NCBI GenBank assembly: GCA_023459095.1
Contig: JAEWVQ010000100.1
Location: 1 to 7,625, forward strand
DNA: 7,625 nt
Reading direction: 5' to 3'
Origin: Pseudomonadota bacterium
GTDB lineage: Bacteria; Pseudomonadota; Gammaproteobacteria; Burkholderiales; Rhodocyclaceae
The position numbers were made by a program, and so were the translations under genes. Under the pieces are notes generated by a model. That model was not told the DNA's origin. It was given only the letters and a program-made list of their open reading frames with translations, and made no database searches. Below, piece by piece: positions 1 through 5,996 of this stretch. Positions within the stretch are counted from its first letter, which is position 1, and every line of letters starts with the position of its first letter.

Positions 1-266
1 TGGCCGCAGTGGGGCAGTTCATTTTCCGTCGCGGCAACGAGTATTCCGGCGTCGCGGCCTGCGTTTCCTGTCACGGCGAACGCGGCCACGGTACTGCGCA
101 GCTGCCGCGGCTGGCGGGGCAGGTGCCACAGTACATCGAAAGCCAGTTGCGCTCGTTCAACAAGCGCGAGCGCACCAACGACAATGCGGTGATGCATTCG
201 ATCGCTTCCAAGCTTACCGAACTCGAAATCCGCGGCGTGGCGCTTTACCTCAGTACGCTTGACTGA
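1..266 (+). CDS. c-type cytochrome, C-terminal part (c4/c553-like)
   Basis: The 5' end lies outside the window: the frame is open to the left edge, so the GTG at position 9 is probably an internal Val. The visible ~87 residues form one class I cytochrome c domain. CVSCH (codons at about 60-74) binds heme, followed by a Gly-rich loop, a PRLAGQ stretch, and a Met in the segment NDNAVMHSIA that is the likely sixth heme ligand. It ends in a helix (ELEIRGVALYLSTLD). The combination of PRLAGQ, a QL..F segment, an 'R.ND..M' segment and a final 'EI..VA.YL' helix is typical of cytochrome c4/c553 (COG2863-type) domains, often the second half of diheme proteins. It is probably a periplasmic electron carrier. 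Convergent orientation to fccAB means it is not in that operon. Whether it serves sulfur oxidation or a terminal oxidase cannot be told from this fragment. Confidence 0.85.
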   Translation, partial: AAVGQFIFRRGNEYSGVAACVSCHGERGHGTAQLPRLAGQVPQYIESQLRSFNKRERTNDNAVMHSIASKLTELEIRGVALYLSTLD

Positions 267-297
267 AACCGCAATTCGCGTCGTGCCTTGCAATGAA

Positions 298-319
298 AAC
301 GGGGCCTGACGGCCCCGTT
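298..319. terminator. Bidirectional hairpin terminator between convergent genes
   Basis: A perfect 9-bp inverted repeat (AACGGGGCC / GGCCCCGTT) encloses a TGAC loop. It lies 31 bases after the stop of the upstream cytochrome gene and 25 bases after the fccB stop. Read on the minus strand, the stem runs out into GTTTTC, giving a short U-tract, so it fits best as the fccAB terminator. On the plus strand the tail is the weaker GTTGTTC. Confidence 0.8.
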
Positions 320-344
320 GTTCATGCAGCGGATGCTGGACCGC

Positions 345-1619
345 TCAGGCCAGCATGTCGGCCCAGATGTTCTGTGCCCAGGCCAGCGCGTATTTGCCTT
401 CCAGTTCGTTGGCGGCGGCCGACACTCCACCCGAGCCGGGCACCGGCAGTGGCTGTTTCTTCTCGGCGTCGTACTGGTGCACCGAGGCGACGTGGATGAC
501 GTTCTTGGCGTCGACGAAGCTGTAGCAGGTGTTCATCACCACCGGGGTGGCGCTGGGCGCTTCGCCGGCCAGCAGGTTGATGATCGCGGCGGCGGCGACC
601 TTGGCGTGCTGGTTGGCCATGTGGCCCGATTTCGGCATGGTCGGCGCCGGGAACAGCGCATCGCCGAGCACGTGCACGCCGGGTACGCCCTTGGCTTCGT
701 AGGTCAGCCAGTCGACATCGACCCAGCGGTTGTTGATCAGCGGCAGGCCGGCCTTGGTGGCGATCGTGCCGGCACGCATCGGCGGGATGACGTTGAGTAC
801 CGCGGCGTCGATCTTCTCGAACTCGAGTTCGGCGCTCAGGGTCTTGGCATCGACGCCGCGCAGTTCGCTGTTCGGGCGGTATTCGATCAGCCCCTTGTAG
901 CTGTCGAAGGCCTTCGTGAACAGCGGCTTCTTCGACTGGATCTCGGGGTTGGCGTCGAGCACCAGCACCTTGGACTTCGGCTTGGCCTGGCGCAGGTAGC
1001 TCGCCACCACGCAGGCGCGCTCGTAGGGTCCGGGCGGGCAGCGGTAGGGTGCTTTCGGGATGTGGAGTGCGAACACGCCGCCGTCCTTCATCGCTTCCAG
1101 CTGCTTGCGCAGCAGCACGGTCTGCGGGCCGGCCTTCCAGGCGTGCGGGATCCGTTCCTCGTTGCCGGCGAGGCCGGCGACCTGCTCGGTCATGAAATCG
1201 ATGCCCGGCGACAGCACCAGACGGTCGTAGGACAGGGTGCCGTTCTTCGCGGTGGTGACGGTGCGCTTGGCTGCATCGACGGCGGTGACCTCGTCGGTGA
1301 CGACGTTCACGCCCCATTTCGACTTCAGGTTGTCGTAGCTGACGGTGATGTCGTCGAGCGTCTTGTAGCCGGCGACGACCAGGTTGGAGATCGGGCAGGA
1401 GACGAAGTGGGTGTTGCGCTCGATCAGGGTGACCTTGACCGCGCCCTGGCTCCACATGCGCAGGTACTTGGCCATGGTGGCACCGCCGTAGCCGCCGCCG
1501 ACCACGACCACGTGGCCGCTGCCGGCCTTGCCCATGCCGGCACAGCCGGCGAGCCCGGTCACGGCGCTACCGGCGGCGATGATGCCGGTCGACTTCAGGA
1601 AATCGCGTCTGTTGAACAT
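345..1619 (-). CDS. fccB: Flavocytochrome c sulfide dehydrogenase, flavoprotein subunit FccB/SoxF
   Basis: This 424-residue protein is the FAD subunit of flavocytochrome c, which oxidises sulfide to sulfur or polysulfide in the periplasm and passes electrons to the FccA heme. A Tat signal (NRRDFLKS, residues 3-10) opens the protein. The Rossmann FAD-binding motif VVVGGGYGG follows at 38-46. Cys75 (in CPISN), Cys194 (in YRCPPGPYERA) and Cys365 (in MNTCYSF) match family cysteines. In the Allochromatium vinosum protein, mature Cys42 binds FAD covalently and Cys161/Cys337 form the redox disulfide; the 119-residue spacing of 75 to 194 equals that of 42 to 161. A second FAD-contact segment is HVLGDALFPAPTMPKSG near 317-332, and the C-terminal FCSD domain follows. 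The signal ends in LAGC (Cys26), a lipobox-like sequence. It starts 15 bases after fccA with AGGGGGA upstream, so the two are co-transcribed and co-translated. Confidence 0.96.
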   Translation of the reverse strand: MFNRRDFLKSTGIIAAGSAVTGLAGCAGMGKAGSGHVVVVGGGYGGATMAKYLRMWSQGAVKVTLIERNTHFVSCPISNLVVAGYKTLDDITVSYDNLKSKWGVNVVTDEVTAVDAAKRTVTTAKNGTLSYDRLVLSPGIDFMTEQVAGLAGNEERIPHAWKAGPQTVLLRKQLEAMKDGGVFALHIPKAPYRCPPGPYERACVVASYLRQAKPKSKVLVLDANPEIQSKKPLFTKAFDSYKGLIEYRPNSELRGVDAKTLSAELEFEKIDAAVLNVIPPMRAGTIATKAGLPLINNRWVDVDWLTYEAKGVPGVHVLGDALFPAPTMPKSGHMANQHAKVAAAAIINLLAGEAPSATPVVMNTCYSFVDAKNVIHVASVHQYDAEKKQPLPVPGSGGVSAAANELEGKYALAWAQNIWADMLA

Positions 1620-1634
1620 GTCCGGTCCCCCTGG

Positions 1635-1934
1635 TTACTTCTGCGCCGCGAACCAGGCGGCGATCAGTGCGAGTTGTTCGTCGGAGTAGCCCTTGCTGAT
1701 CTGGTGCATGATCGAGGCCGGTTTGGCGCCGGACTTGAAGTCGGCGAGCTTCTGCAGCAGCTTGTCCTTGGGCTCGCCGGCGAGGCTCTCCATGCCGCCG
1801 ACGCTCTTGCCGTTGGTGCCGTGACAGTTGGCGCAGGTTGCGGCCAGGTTGCGGGCCAGATTGGGATCCTGGGCGTGTGTCATCCCGGATGCGCCTGCCA
1901 CGAGCAGGGCGGCGAGTGCAAGTTTGAAGTTCAC
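1635..1934 (-). CDS. fccA: Flavocytochrome c, monoheme cytochrome subunit FccA/SoxE
   Basis: A 99-residue class I c-type cytochrome. A Sec signal peptide covers residues 1-21 (cleavage after THA). The only heme-binding motif is CANCH at 34-38, and Met76 (in ASIMHQIS) is the probable distal ligand. It ends in a typical helix (DEQLALIAAWFAAQK). It accepts electrons from the FAD of FccB, whose gene lies directly downstream on the same strand. The subunit of A. vinosum is a diheme protein of roughly twice this size; this is the short monoheme form known from other sulfur oxidisers. The start codon is GTG at 1934-1932, supported by AGGAGG five bases upstream and by the signal peptide beginning there. 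Assignment as FccA rather than an unrelated small cytochrome rests on the tight linkage to fccB. Confidence 0.92.
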   Translation of the reverse strand: MNFKLALAALLVAGASGMTHAQDPNLARNLAATCANCHGTNGKSVGGMESLAGEPKDKLLQKLADFKSGAKPASIMHQISKGYSDEQLALIAAWFAAQK

Positions 1935-1939
1935 GACTT

Positions 1940-1945
1940 CCTCCT
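1940..1945 (-). promoter_or_regulatory. Shine-Dalgarno of fccA (fixes GTG start)
   Basis: On the minus strand the sequence GAGGAGG is followed, after AAGTC, by GTG at 1934-1932. The perfect AGGAGG core with 5-base spacing decides for the GTG start over any upstream codon. Confidence 0.8.
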
Positions 1946-2022
1946 CTTCGTTTTTTGGTCGTGCATGAAGGCCGCTGCGCCGGCGTCGGGGGAGGGCGTC
2001 CGGAGCGGGTGTTTCAGGTTTT

Positions 2023-2039
2023 CGCCGCGAGCCGCGGCG
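2023..2039 (-). other. GC-rich stem-loop in the fccA leader
   Basis: A perfect 7-bp inverted repeat (CGCCGCG / CGCGGCG) encloses a 3-base loop. It is not followed by a T-run on either strand, so it is not an obvious terminator. If the -10 candidate at 2045-2050 is real, the transcript would begin at about 2038 and this hairpin would sit at the very 5' end of the fccAB mRNA, where such structures can slow decay. That role is inferred. Confidence 0.4.
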
Positions 2040-2044
2040 CGCTG

Positions 2045-2070
2045 AGTATATCCCAGGTGGTTGGGCTCAA
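2045..2070 (-). promoter_or_regulatory. Candidate promoter for fccAB
   Basis: On the minus strand a good -10 hexamer, TATACT, lies at 2050-2045, with TTGAGC at 2070-2065 as the nearest -35-like sequence. The 14-base spacer is shorter than the usual 17, so the -35 is doubtful or the promoter needs an activator. A start near 2038 would give a leader of about 100 bases before fccA. Confidence 0.35.
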
Positions 2071-2143
2071 TTTAGCTGATTTTCTGCGCAGCATGATGCA
2101 ATTCGGCGCGAGTTCGGATGATGCGGCGCACAAATATTAGTTG

Positions 2144-2170
2144 TTGCCAATATGAGCGCATAGTTATAGA
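2144..2170 (+). promoter_or_regulatory. Candidate promoter for the regulator gene and possibly sox
   Basis: TTGCCA (2144-2149, five of six bases of TTGACA) and TATAGA (2165-2170, four of six of TATAAT) are separated by 15 bases, somewhat short; TTGTTG at 2141-2146 would give an 18-base spacer. The region is AT-rich against a GC-rich background. Transcription from about 2177 would leave a ~27-base leader before the GTG at 2204. Confidence 0.45.
2151..2162. promoter_or_regulatory. Palindrome TATGAGCGCATA, candidate ArsR-type operator
   Basis: A 12-base dyad (TATG-A-GC-G-CATA) is symmetric except for one base pair. It sits in the spacer of the candidate promoter, the usual place for an ArsR-family repressor operator. 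A looser overlapping dyad, ATATT at 2134-2138 with AATAT at 2149-2153, lies just upstream. The regulator encoded 40 bases downstream is the obvious candidate binder. Confidence 0.45.
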
Positions 2171-2203
2171 GTTTTGTACTCATGTATAAGACGCGAGGGC
2201 GGC

Positions 2204-2560
2204 GTGGAAGAACTCGACAAGGTGTTCGAGAGCGTGGCGGGCTACTTCAGCCTGCTCTCCGAGCCGACCCGGCTGAAGATCCTGCACTGCCTGTGCGGTG
2301 ACGAGCGCGCGGTCAATGAAGTGGTGGAGATGGTGGGGCTGACCCAGGCCAACGCGTCGCGTCACCTGAATCTGCTGTACCGCGCCGGGGTGGTCGACCG
2401 GCGCCGTGACGGCAATCAGGTGATCTACCGCATCGTCGATCCGAACTTCACCGATCTGTGCCGTACGGTGTGCGTGAGCATCGCCTCGCGCGCGGACATG
2501 AGCGCGCCCAGGCGCGAGGGGCTGCTGCGGCTCGGCGACGATCTCGGCACCGAACACTGA
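2204..2560 (+). CDS. ArsR-family transcriptional regulator, probable sulfur-responsive repressor
   Basis: An ArsR/SmtB-type winged helix protein, 118 residues from the GTG chosen here. The SEPTRLKIL helix (19-27) is a family hallmark. The recognition helix region is VGLTQANASRHLNLLYRAGVV (44-64), and the wing is RRRDGNQVIYRI (67-78). Cysteines occur as C29/C31 in the second helix and C86/C90 in the C-terminal helix. Persulfide sensors of this family (SqrR, BigR, SoxR) use one cysteine from each of these areas, so a dithiol polysulfide switch is plausible but not shown. GTG 2204 is preferred over TTG 2174 because GAGGG lies just upstream, the protein then starts as family members do, and the candidate promoter would place the mRNA start after 2174. 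It is divergent from fccAB and 87 bases before soxC, a typical position for the sox repressor; a SoxR-like role is inferred. A metal or arsenite sensor is less likely, as the ELCVCD motif is absent. Confidence 0.88.
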   Translation: MEELDKVFESVAGYFSLLSEPTRLKILHCLCGDERAVNEVVEMVGLTQANASRHLNLLYRAGVVDRRRDGNQVIYRIVDPNFTDLCRTVCVSIASRADMSAPRREGLLRLGDDLGTEH

Positions 2561-2647
2561 ACGCCGCCCGGGTGCCTGGTGCATGACCCGAACAAACCTC
2601 TGAAACAACACCCCGAGACATGCTGAATACCAAGGGAGAGCGTACGC

Positions 2648-3985
2648 ATGGCAACCAGTGACTTCCGGTTTGGCCGGGTCAGGCCGGCGCCGGAGAATTT
2701 CCTGTCCGACGAGCAGATCCAGTCGGTCAAGGACGGACGGCGCGACTTCTTGCGCAAGGCCTTCATCGGCGCGAGCGCGGCGATGGCTGCGCCCGCGATG
2801 GCGCGCGCAGCGGGCGGGAACGACCCCGCGATCATGAACCTGCCGCCGTGGTCGACCTCGCTCGGACTGCCGGTGGCGGCCAACCCGTACGGGTTGCCGT
2901 CGAAGTACGAGCGCAATCTGGTGCGCCGCGAGAGCCCGGGGTTGACGCGGGTGCCGGGCTCGTCGGTGGCGTTTACGCCGCTGCAGGGGCTGTTTGGCAT
3001 CATTACCCCGTCGGGGCTGCACTTCGAGCGCCACCACCAGGGCTGGCACGACGTCGATCCGTCCAAGCATCGGCTGATGATCAACGGCATGGTCAAGACC
3101 TCGATGGTGCTGACCATGGACGACATCATGCGGCTGCCGTCGGTATCGCGTATCCACTTCATCGAGTGCGGCGCCAACACCGGCATGGAGTGGGGCAACG
3201 TCGCGGTGCCGACCGTGCAGTACAGCCATGGCATGCTGTCCTGTTCCGAATTCACCGGCGTGCCGCTGAAGTCCATCCTCGACATGTGCGGCGCCGACTA
3301 TAAGAAGGGGCGTTTCGTGCTCGCCGAGGGCGCCGACGGCTCGTCGATGACGCGCACGATCCCGATGGAAATGATTGAATCGGGCGAGGTGATCGTCGCC
3401 TACGGCATGAACGGCGAGATGCTGCGCCCCGAGAACGGCTATCCGCTGCGTCTCGTGGTGCCGGGCGTGCAGGGCGTGTCCTGGGTCAAGTGGCTGCGCC
3501 GCATCGAAGTCGGCGACCAGCCCTGGGGCGCCAAGGATGAGGCGGTGCATTACGTCGACCTGATGCCGGACGGCACGCACCGCCAGTACACCTCGGTGCA
3601 GGAGTGCAAGTCGGTGATCACCACGCCGTCGGGCGGGCAGATCCTGCTCGACCAGGGTTTCTACAACATCTCCGGGCTGGCCTGGTCGGGGCGCGGCAAG
3701 GTGACGCGCGTCGATGTGTCGACCGACGGTGGCATCAACTGGCGGCAGGCGCGGCTGGAAACGCCGGTGCTGTCGAAGGCGCTCACCCGCTTCAACATCG
3801 ACTGGGTGTGGGACGGCAAGCCCGCGATCCTGCAGTCGAGAGCGGTGGACGATACCGGCTACGTGCAGCCGAGCTACGGCCAGCTGCGCGCGGTGCGCGG
3901 CACCAAGTCGATCTATCACAACAACGCCATCCAGTCGTGGAAGGTGGTCGAGTCCGGAGAGGTGAGCAATGTCCAGGTTCTCTAA
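2648..3985 (+). CDS. soxC: Sulfane dehydrogenase molybdenum subunit SoxC
   Basis: A 445-residue periplasmic molybdoenzyme of the sulfite oxidase family. With SoxD it oxidises the SoxY-bound sulfane sulfur, delivering six of the eight electrons of thiosulfate. A long Tat signal is present: GRRDFLRKAF around 30-39, a hydrophobic Ala-rich core, and probable cleavage after ARA (54). The molybdopterin domain includes Cys174 in FIECGANTG, the expected Mo ligand, and the segment VVPGVQGVSWVKWL (270-283). The C-terminal dimerisation domain (about 320-430) contains VDVSTDGGINW (355-365), common in this family. The length is normal. The start is supported by AAGGGAG upstream of the ATG. The last 17 bases overlap soxD, whose Shine-Dalgarno (GGAGAGG) lies inside soxC, pointing to translational coupling. 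Linkage to soxD and soxYZ separates it from a free sulfite dehydrogenase SorA. Confidence 0.97.
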   Translation: MATSDFRFGRVRPAPENFLSDEQIQSVKDGRRDFLRKAFIGASAAMAAPAMARAAGGNDPAIMNLPPWSTSLGLPVAANPYGLPSKYERNLVRRESPGLTRVPGSSVAFTPLQGLFGIITPSGLHFERHHQGWHDVDPSKHRLMINGMVKTSMVLTMDDIMRLPSVSRIHFIECGANTGMEWGNVAVPTVQYSHGMLSCSEFTGVPLKSILDMCGADYKKGRFVLAEGADGSSMTRTIPMEMIESGEVIVAYGMNGEMLRPENGYPLRLVVPGVQGVSWVKWLRRIEVGDQPWGAKDEAVHYVDLMPDGTHRQYTSVQECKSVITTPSGGQILLDQGFYNISGLAWSGRGKVTRVDVSTDGGINWRQARLETPVLSKALTRFNIDWVWDGKPAILQSRAVDDTGYVQPSYGQLRAVRGTKSIYHNNAIQSWKVVESGEVSNVQVL

Positions 3986-5033
3986 GACGCTGATCGCGCT
4001 GATCATCGCCGGCGCGGCGAGCGCCGTGGGCGCCGCGGATCGCTACCCCGGCGTCGGTCGCGCAGCCACCGAGGCTGAGGTCAAGGCTTGGGACATCGAC
4101 GTGCGTCCCGACTTCGCCGGACTGCCCAAGGGCAAGGGCACGGTCGATCGCGGCATGGAGCTGTGGGAAGCGCAGTGCGCAAGCTGCCACGGCGTGTTCG
4201 GCGAGTCGAATGAGATCTTCACCCCCATCGTCGGTGGCACGACGGCGGACGATATCAAGACCGGGCGGGTGAAGTCGCTCGTCACCGGCTCGTCGCCGCA
4301 GCGCACCACGCTGATGAAGGTGCCGACGGTGTCGACCCTGTTCGACTACATCCAGCGCGCGATGCCGTGGACGTCGCCGAAGTCGCTCAGTCCCGACGAT
4401 GTCTACGCGATCCTGGCCTATCTGCTCAACCTCGGCGAAATCGTGCCCGCCGACTTCGAGCTGAGCGACGCCAACATCCGCGAAGTCCAGGCGCGCATGC
4501 CCAACCGCAATGGCATGACCACCGATCACGGCATGTGGCCGGGCGCTTCGGCCGCCAAGGGCGGGTTGGGCAACGGCGGCAAGCCCGACACCAAGAACGT
4601 GGCGTGCATGAAGGACTGCAAGAAGGAAGTGCAGATCGTCTCGGCGCTGCCCGACTACGCGCAGGACGCCCATGGCAACCTCGCCGAGCAGAACCGTCCG
4701 GTGGGCCAGACTCGCGGCAAGCAGACCGGCGCGCCGGCCGAAGCCAACGGTGAAAGCCAGCCGTCGGCGGCCGCGGCCACGCTCGCGCTCGCCAACGAAA
4801 AGGGCTGCATGGCCTGCCACGGGGTGTCGAATCGAATCGTGGGTCCGGCTTACAGCGAGATTGCGGCAAAATATAAGAATCAGGCCGATGCCGAAACCGG
4901 ATTGATCGCCAAGGTCAAGAACGGGGGGCAGGGGGCCTGGGGGGCGGTGCCGATGCCGCCGCAAGGCCACGTCAAGGACGAGGAGATCAAGCAGCTCGTC
5001 CAGTGGATCATCGACGGCGCTAAAGCGCAGTGA
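3969..5033 (+). CDS. soxD: Sulfane dehydrogenase diheme cytochrome subunit SoxD
   Basis: A 354-residue diheme cytochrome c, the electron-accepting partner of SoxC. A Sec signal covers about residues 1-22. The first heme domain has CASCH at 70-74, with Met132 (in RAMPW) as probable ligand. A middle segment (about 175-265) carries C213 and C217 in ACMKDC plus an HGNLAEQNRPVG stretch seen in SoxD and related cytochromes. A low-complexity linker rich in Ala, Gln and Ser leads to a second, c551-like domain with CMACH at 280-284 and Met329 (in VPMPPQG). Both heme sites and both Met ligands are intact, so the SoxCD complex should work and thiosulfate should go fully to sulfate. It starts inside the end of soxC, and soxY follows after 28 bases. 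Confidence 0.96.
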   Translation: MSRFSKTLIALIIAGAASAVGAADRYPGVGRAATEAEVKAWDIDVRPDFAGLPKGKGTVDRGMELWEAQCASCHGVFGESNEIFTPIVGGTTADDIKTGRVKSLVTGSSPQRTTLMKVPTVSTLFDYIQRAMPWTSPKSLSPDDVYAILAYLLNLGEIVPADFELSDANIREVQARMPNRNGMTTDHGMWPGASAAKGGLGNGGKPDTKNVACMKDCKKEVQIVSALPDYAQDAHGNLAEQNRPVGQTRGKQTGAPAEANGESQPSAAAATLALANEKGCMACHGVSNRIVGPAYSEIAAKYKNQADAETGLIAKVKNGGQGAWGAVPMPPQGHVKDEEIKQLVQWIIDGAKAQ

Positions 5034-5061
5034 CAGTAGAACTCAGACTAGGAGAGACGGG

Positions 5062-5529
5062 ATGAATCAACAACGCAGGCATACCCTCAAGGCGGGCGGC
5101 GGGCTCGGCATGCTCGGCCTGTTCGCGGCCGCGGGCCTGATCAAGCCGGAGATGGCGCAGGCGGCGTGGGACAAGAACGCCTTCGAAGCCAAGAGCATGG
5201 ATGCCGCCTTCGAAGCGCTGGGCGCGGGCAAGCCCGCCGACAGCGCCGATATCCAGATCACCGCCCCGGACATCGCCGAGAACGGCGCCGTGGTGCCGGT
5301 CGGTGTGGTCAGCAAGCTGCCGAAGACCGAAAAGATCGTGATCATGATCGAGAAGAACCCGAACATGGTCGCGGCCTCCTTCGACATTCCCGAAGGGACC
5401 GTCGCCGACGTGCAGACCCGGGTCAAGATGGGGCAGACCTCCGACGTCTTCGCCCTGATCAAGGCCGACGGCAAGTTCTATGTCGCCAAGAAGGAAGTCA
5501 AGGTGACCCTCGGCGGCTGCGGCGGCTGA
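5062..5529 (+). CDS. soxY: Thiosulfate-oxidation carrier protein SoxY
   Basis: A 155-residue sulfur carrier subunit. The protein ends in TLGGCGG; Cys153 in this swinging C-terminal arm is the site where thiosulfate and later intermediates are bound as S-thiosulfonate or sulfane. It is the only cysteine, as usual for SoxY. A Tat-type signal (QQRRHTLKAGG, then a hydrophobic Gly/Ala/Leu core) is cleaved probably after AQA (34), consistent with export of the folded SoxYZ pair, SoxZ riding along without its own signal. The rest is the immunoglobulin-like SoxY fold. AGGAGA lies at a good distance before the ATG. soxZ follows after 43 bases. Confidence 0.97.
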   Translation: MNQQRRHTLKAGGGLGMLGLFAAAGLIKPEMAQAAWDKNAFEAKSMDAAFEALGAGKPADSADIQITAPDIAENGAVVPVGVVSKLPKTEKIVIMIEKNPNMVAASFDIPEGTVADVQTRVKMGQTSDVFALIKADGKFYVAKKEVKVTLGGCGG

Positions 5530-5572
5530 GCACGCCCGCGCCAACCGACAACGAAATTCAGGAGAACACTCG

Positions 5573-5884
5573 ATGGCAAACCCGATGCGTATCCGCGCTG
5601 CCGCCAAGGACGGCGTCACCGAAGTCCGCGTGCTGATGTCCCACGTCATGGAAACCGGCCAGCGCAAGGACTCGTCCGGCGCCCTGGTGCCCGCGCACTT
5701 CATCACCGAACTGACCGCCAAGCACAACGACAAGGTGGTGCTGTCGGCCCAGTTCGGCCCGTCCGTGTCCACCAACCCTTACCTCGCATTCAAGTTCAAC
5801 GGCGGGGCCAAGGGCGACAAGGTGGCGGTGAGCTGGGTCGACAACAAGGGCGACTCGCGTACCGATGAGGTGCAGATCGCCTGA
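5573..5884 (+). CDS. soxZ: Thiosulfate-oxidation carrier partner SoxZ
   Basis: A 103-residue protein with the SoxZ hallmarks: RIRAAAKDGVTEVRVLMSHV near the N-terminus, METGQRKD, and PAHFITELTAK. It forms the heterodimer with SoxY and presents the carrier arm to SoxAX, SoxB and SoxCD. It has no signal peptide and no cysteine, which is normal: it is thought to reach the periplasm bound to SoxY. CAGGAGA before the ATG is the ribosome binding site. A hairpin begins seven bases after the stop, and soxA is 112 bases further on, the longest gap inside the soxC-to-soxX run. Confidence 0.97.
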   Translation: MANPMRIRAAAKDGVTEVRVLMSHVMETGQRKDSSGALVPAHFITELTAKHNDKVVLSAQFGPSVSTNPYLAFKFNGGAKGDKVAVSWVDNKGDSRTDEVQIA

Positions 5885-5891
5885 TATGCTT

Positions 5892-5921
5892 GCCGCCCGT
5901 GGTTGTCATGCCGTGGGCGGC
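5892..5921 (+). other. Intercistronic stem-loop between soxZ and soxA
   Basis: An inverted repeat with 7 perfect pairs (GCCGCCC / GGGCGGC) is extended inward by two wobble and two G-C pairs, giving about 11 bp around an 8-base loop. No T-run follows (CGCCAGAAG comes next), so it is not a classic terminator. It may cap the 3' end of a processed or partially attenuated soxCDYZ transcript and so set SoxYZ level above SoxAX. That role is inferred. Confidence 0.5.
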
Positions 5922-5984
5922 GCCAGAAGACAGGGAGCCACCCGCCGGCCGACGACAGAGACCTGACATGGGGACACGAGCCCC

Positions 5985-5990
5985 GGAGGA
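5985..5990 (+). promoter_or_regulatory. Shine-Dalgarno of soxA
   Basis: GGAGGA lies six bases before the ATG at 5997, a near-ideal site. Together with the Sec signal that begins at this ATG it fixes the soxA start despite the long upstream gap. Confidence 0.75.
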
Positions 5991-5996
5991 GAGACA

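Noticed and set aside
9..11. GTG at 9 as a true start of the left-edge cytochrome.
   Set aside because: The protein would begin only 17 residues before CVSCH with no signal peptide, and the frame stays open to the edge, so the gene most likely starts outside the window.
318..2045. Long open frame of 575 codons on the plus strand across fccB and fccA.
   Set aside because: It lies antisense to two well-supported genes, has a Gly/Val/His/Asp-rich composition typical of a GC-rich reverse-complement frame, and shows no recognisable domain.
2182..2190. ATG TAT AAG at 2182 as a regulator start.
   Set aside because: It is in a different reading frame from the ArsR coding sequence.
2174..2203. TTG at 2174 as start of the ArsR regulator (ten extra residues).
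   Set aside because: No ribosome site precedes it, the extra residues do not resemble the family N-terminus, and the candidate promoter would start the mRNA after it; GTG 2204 has GAGGG upstream.
2561..2647. A separate promoter or terminator between the regulator and soxC.
   Set aside because: No convincing -35/-10 pair and no hairpin with T-run were found in these 87 bases; read-through from the regulator gene is the simplest reading.
2180..4006. 608-codon open frame on the minus strand opposite the regulator and soxC.
   Set aside because: Arg/His/Val-rich shadow frame covering two genes of clear identity; caused by strong GC3 bias.
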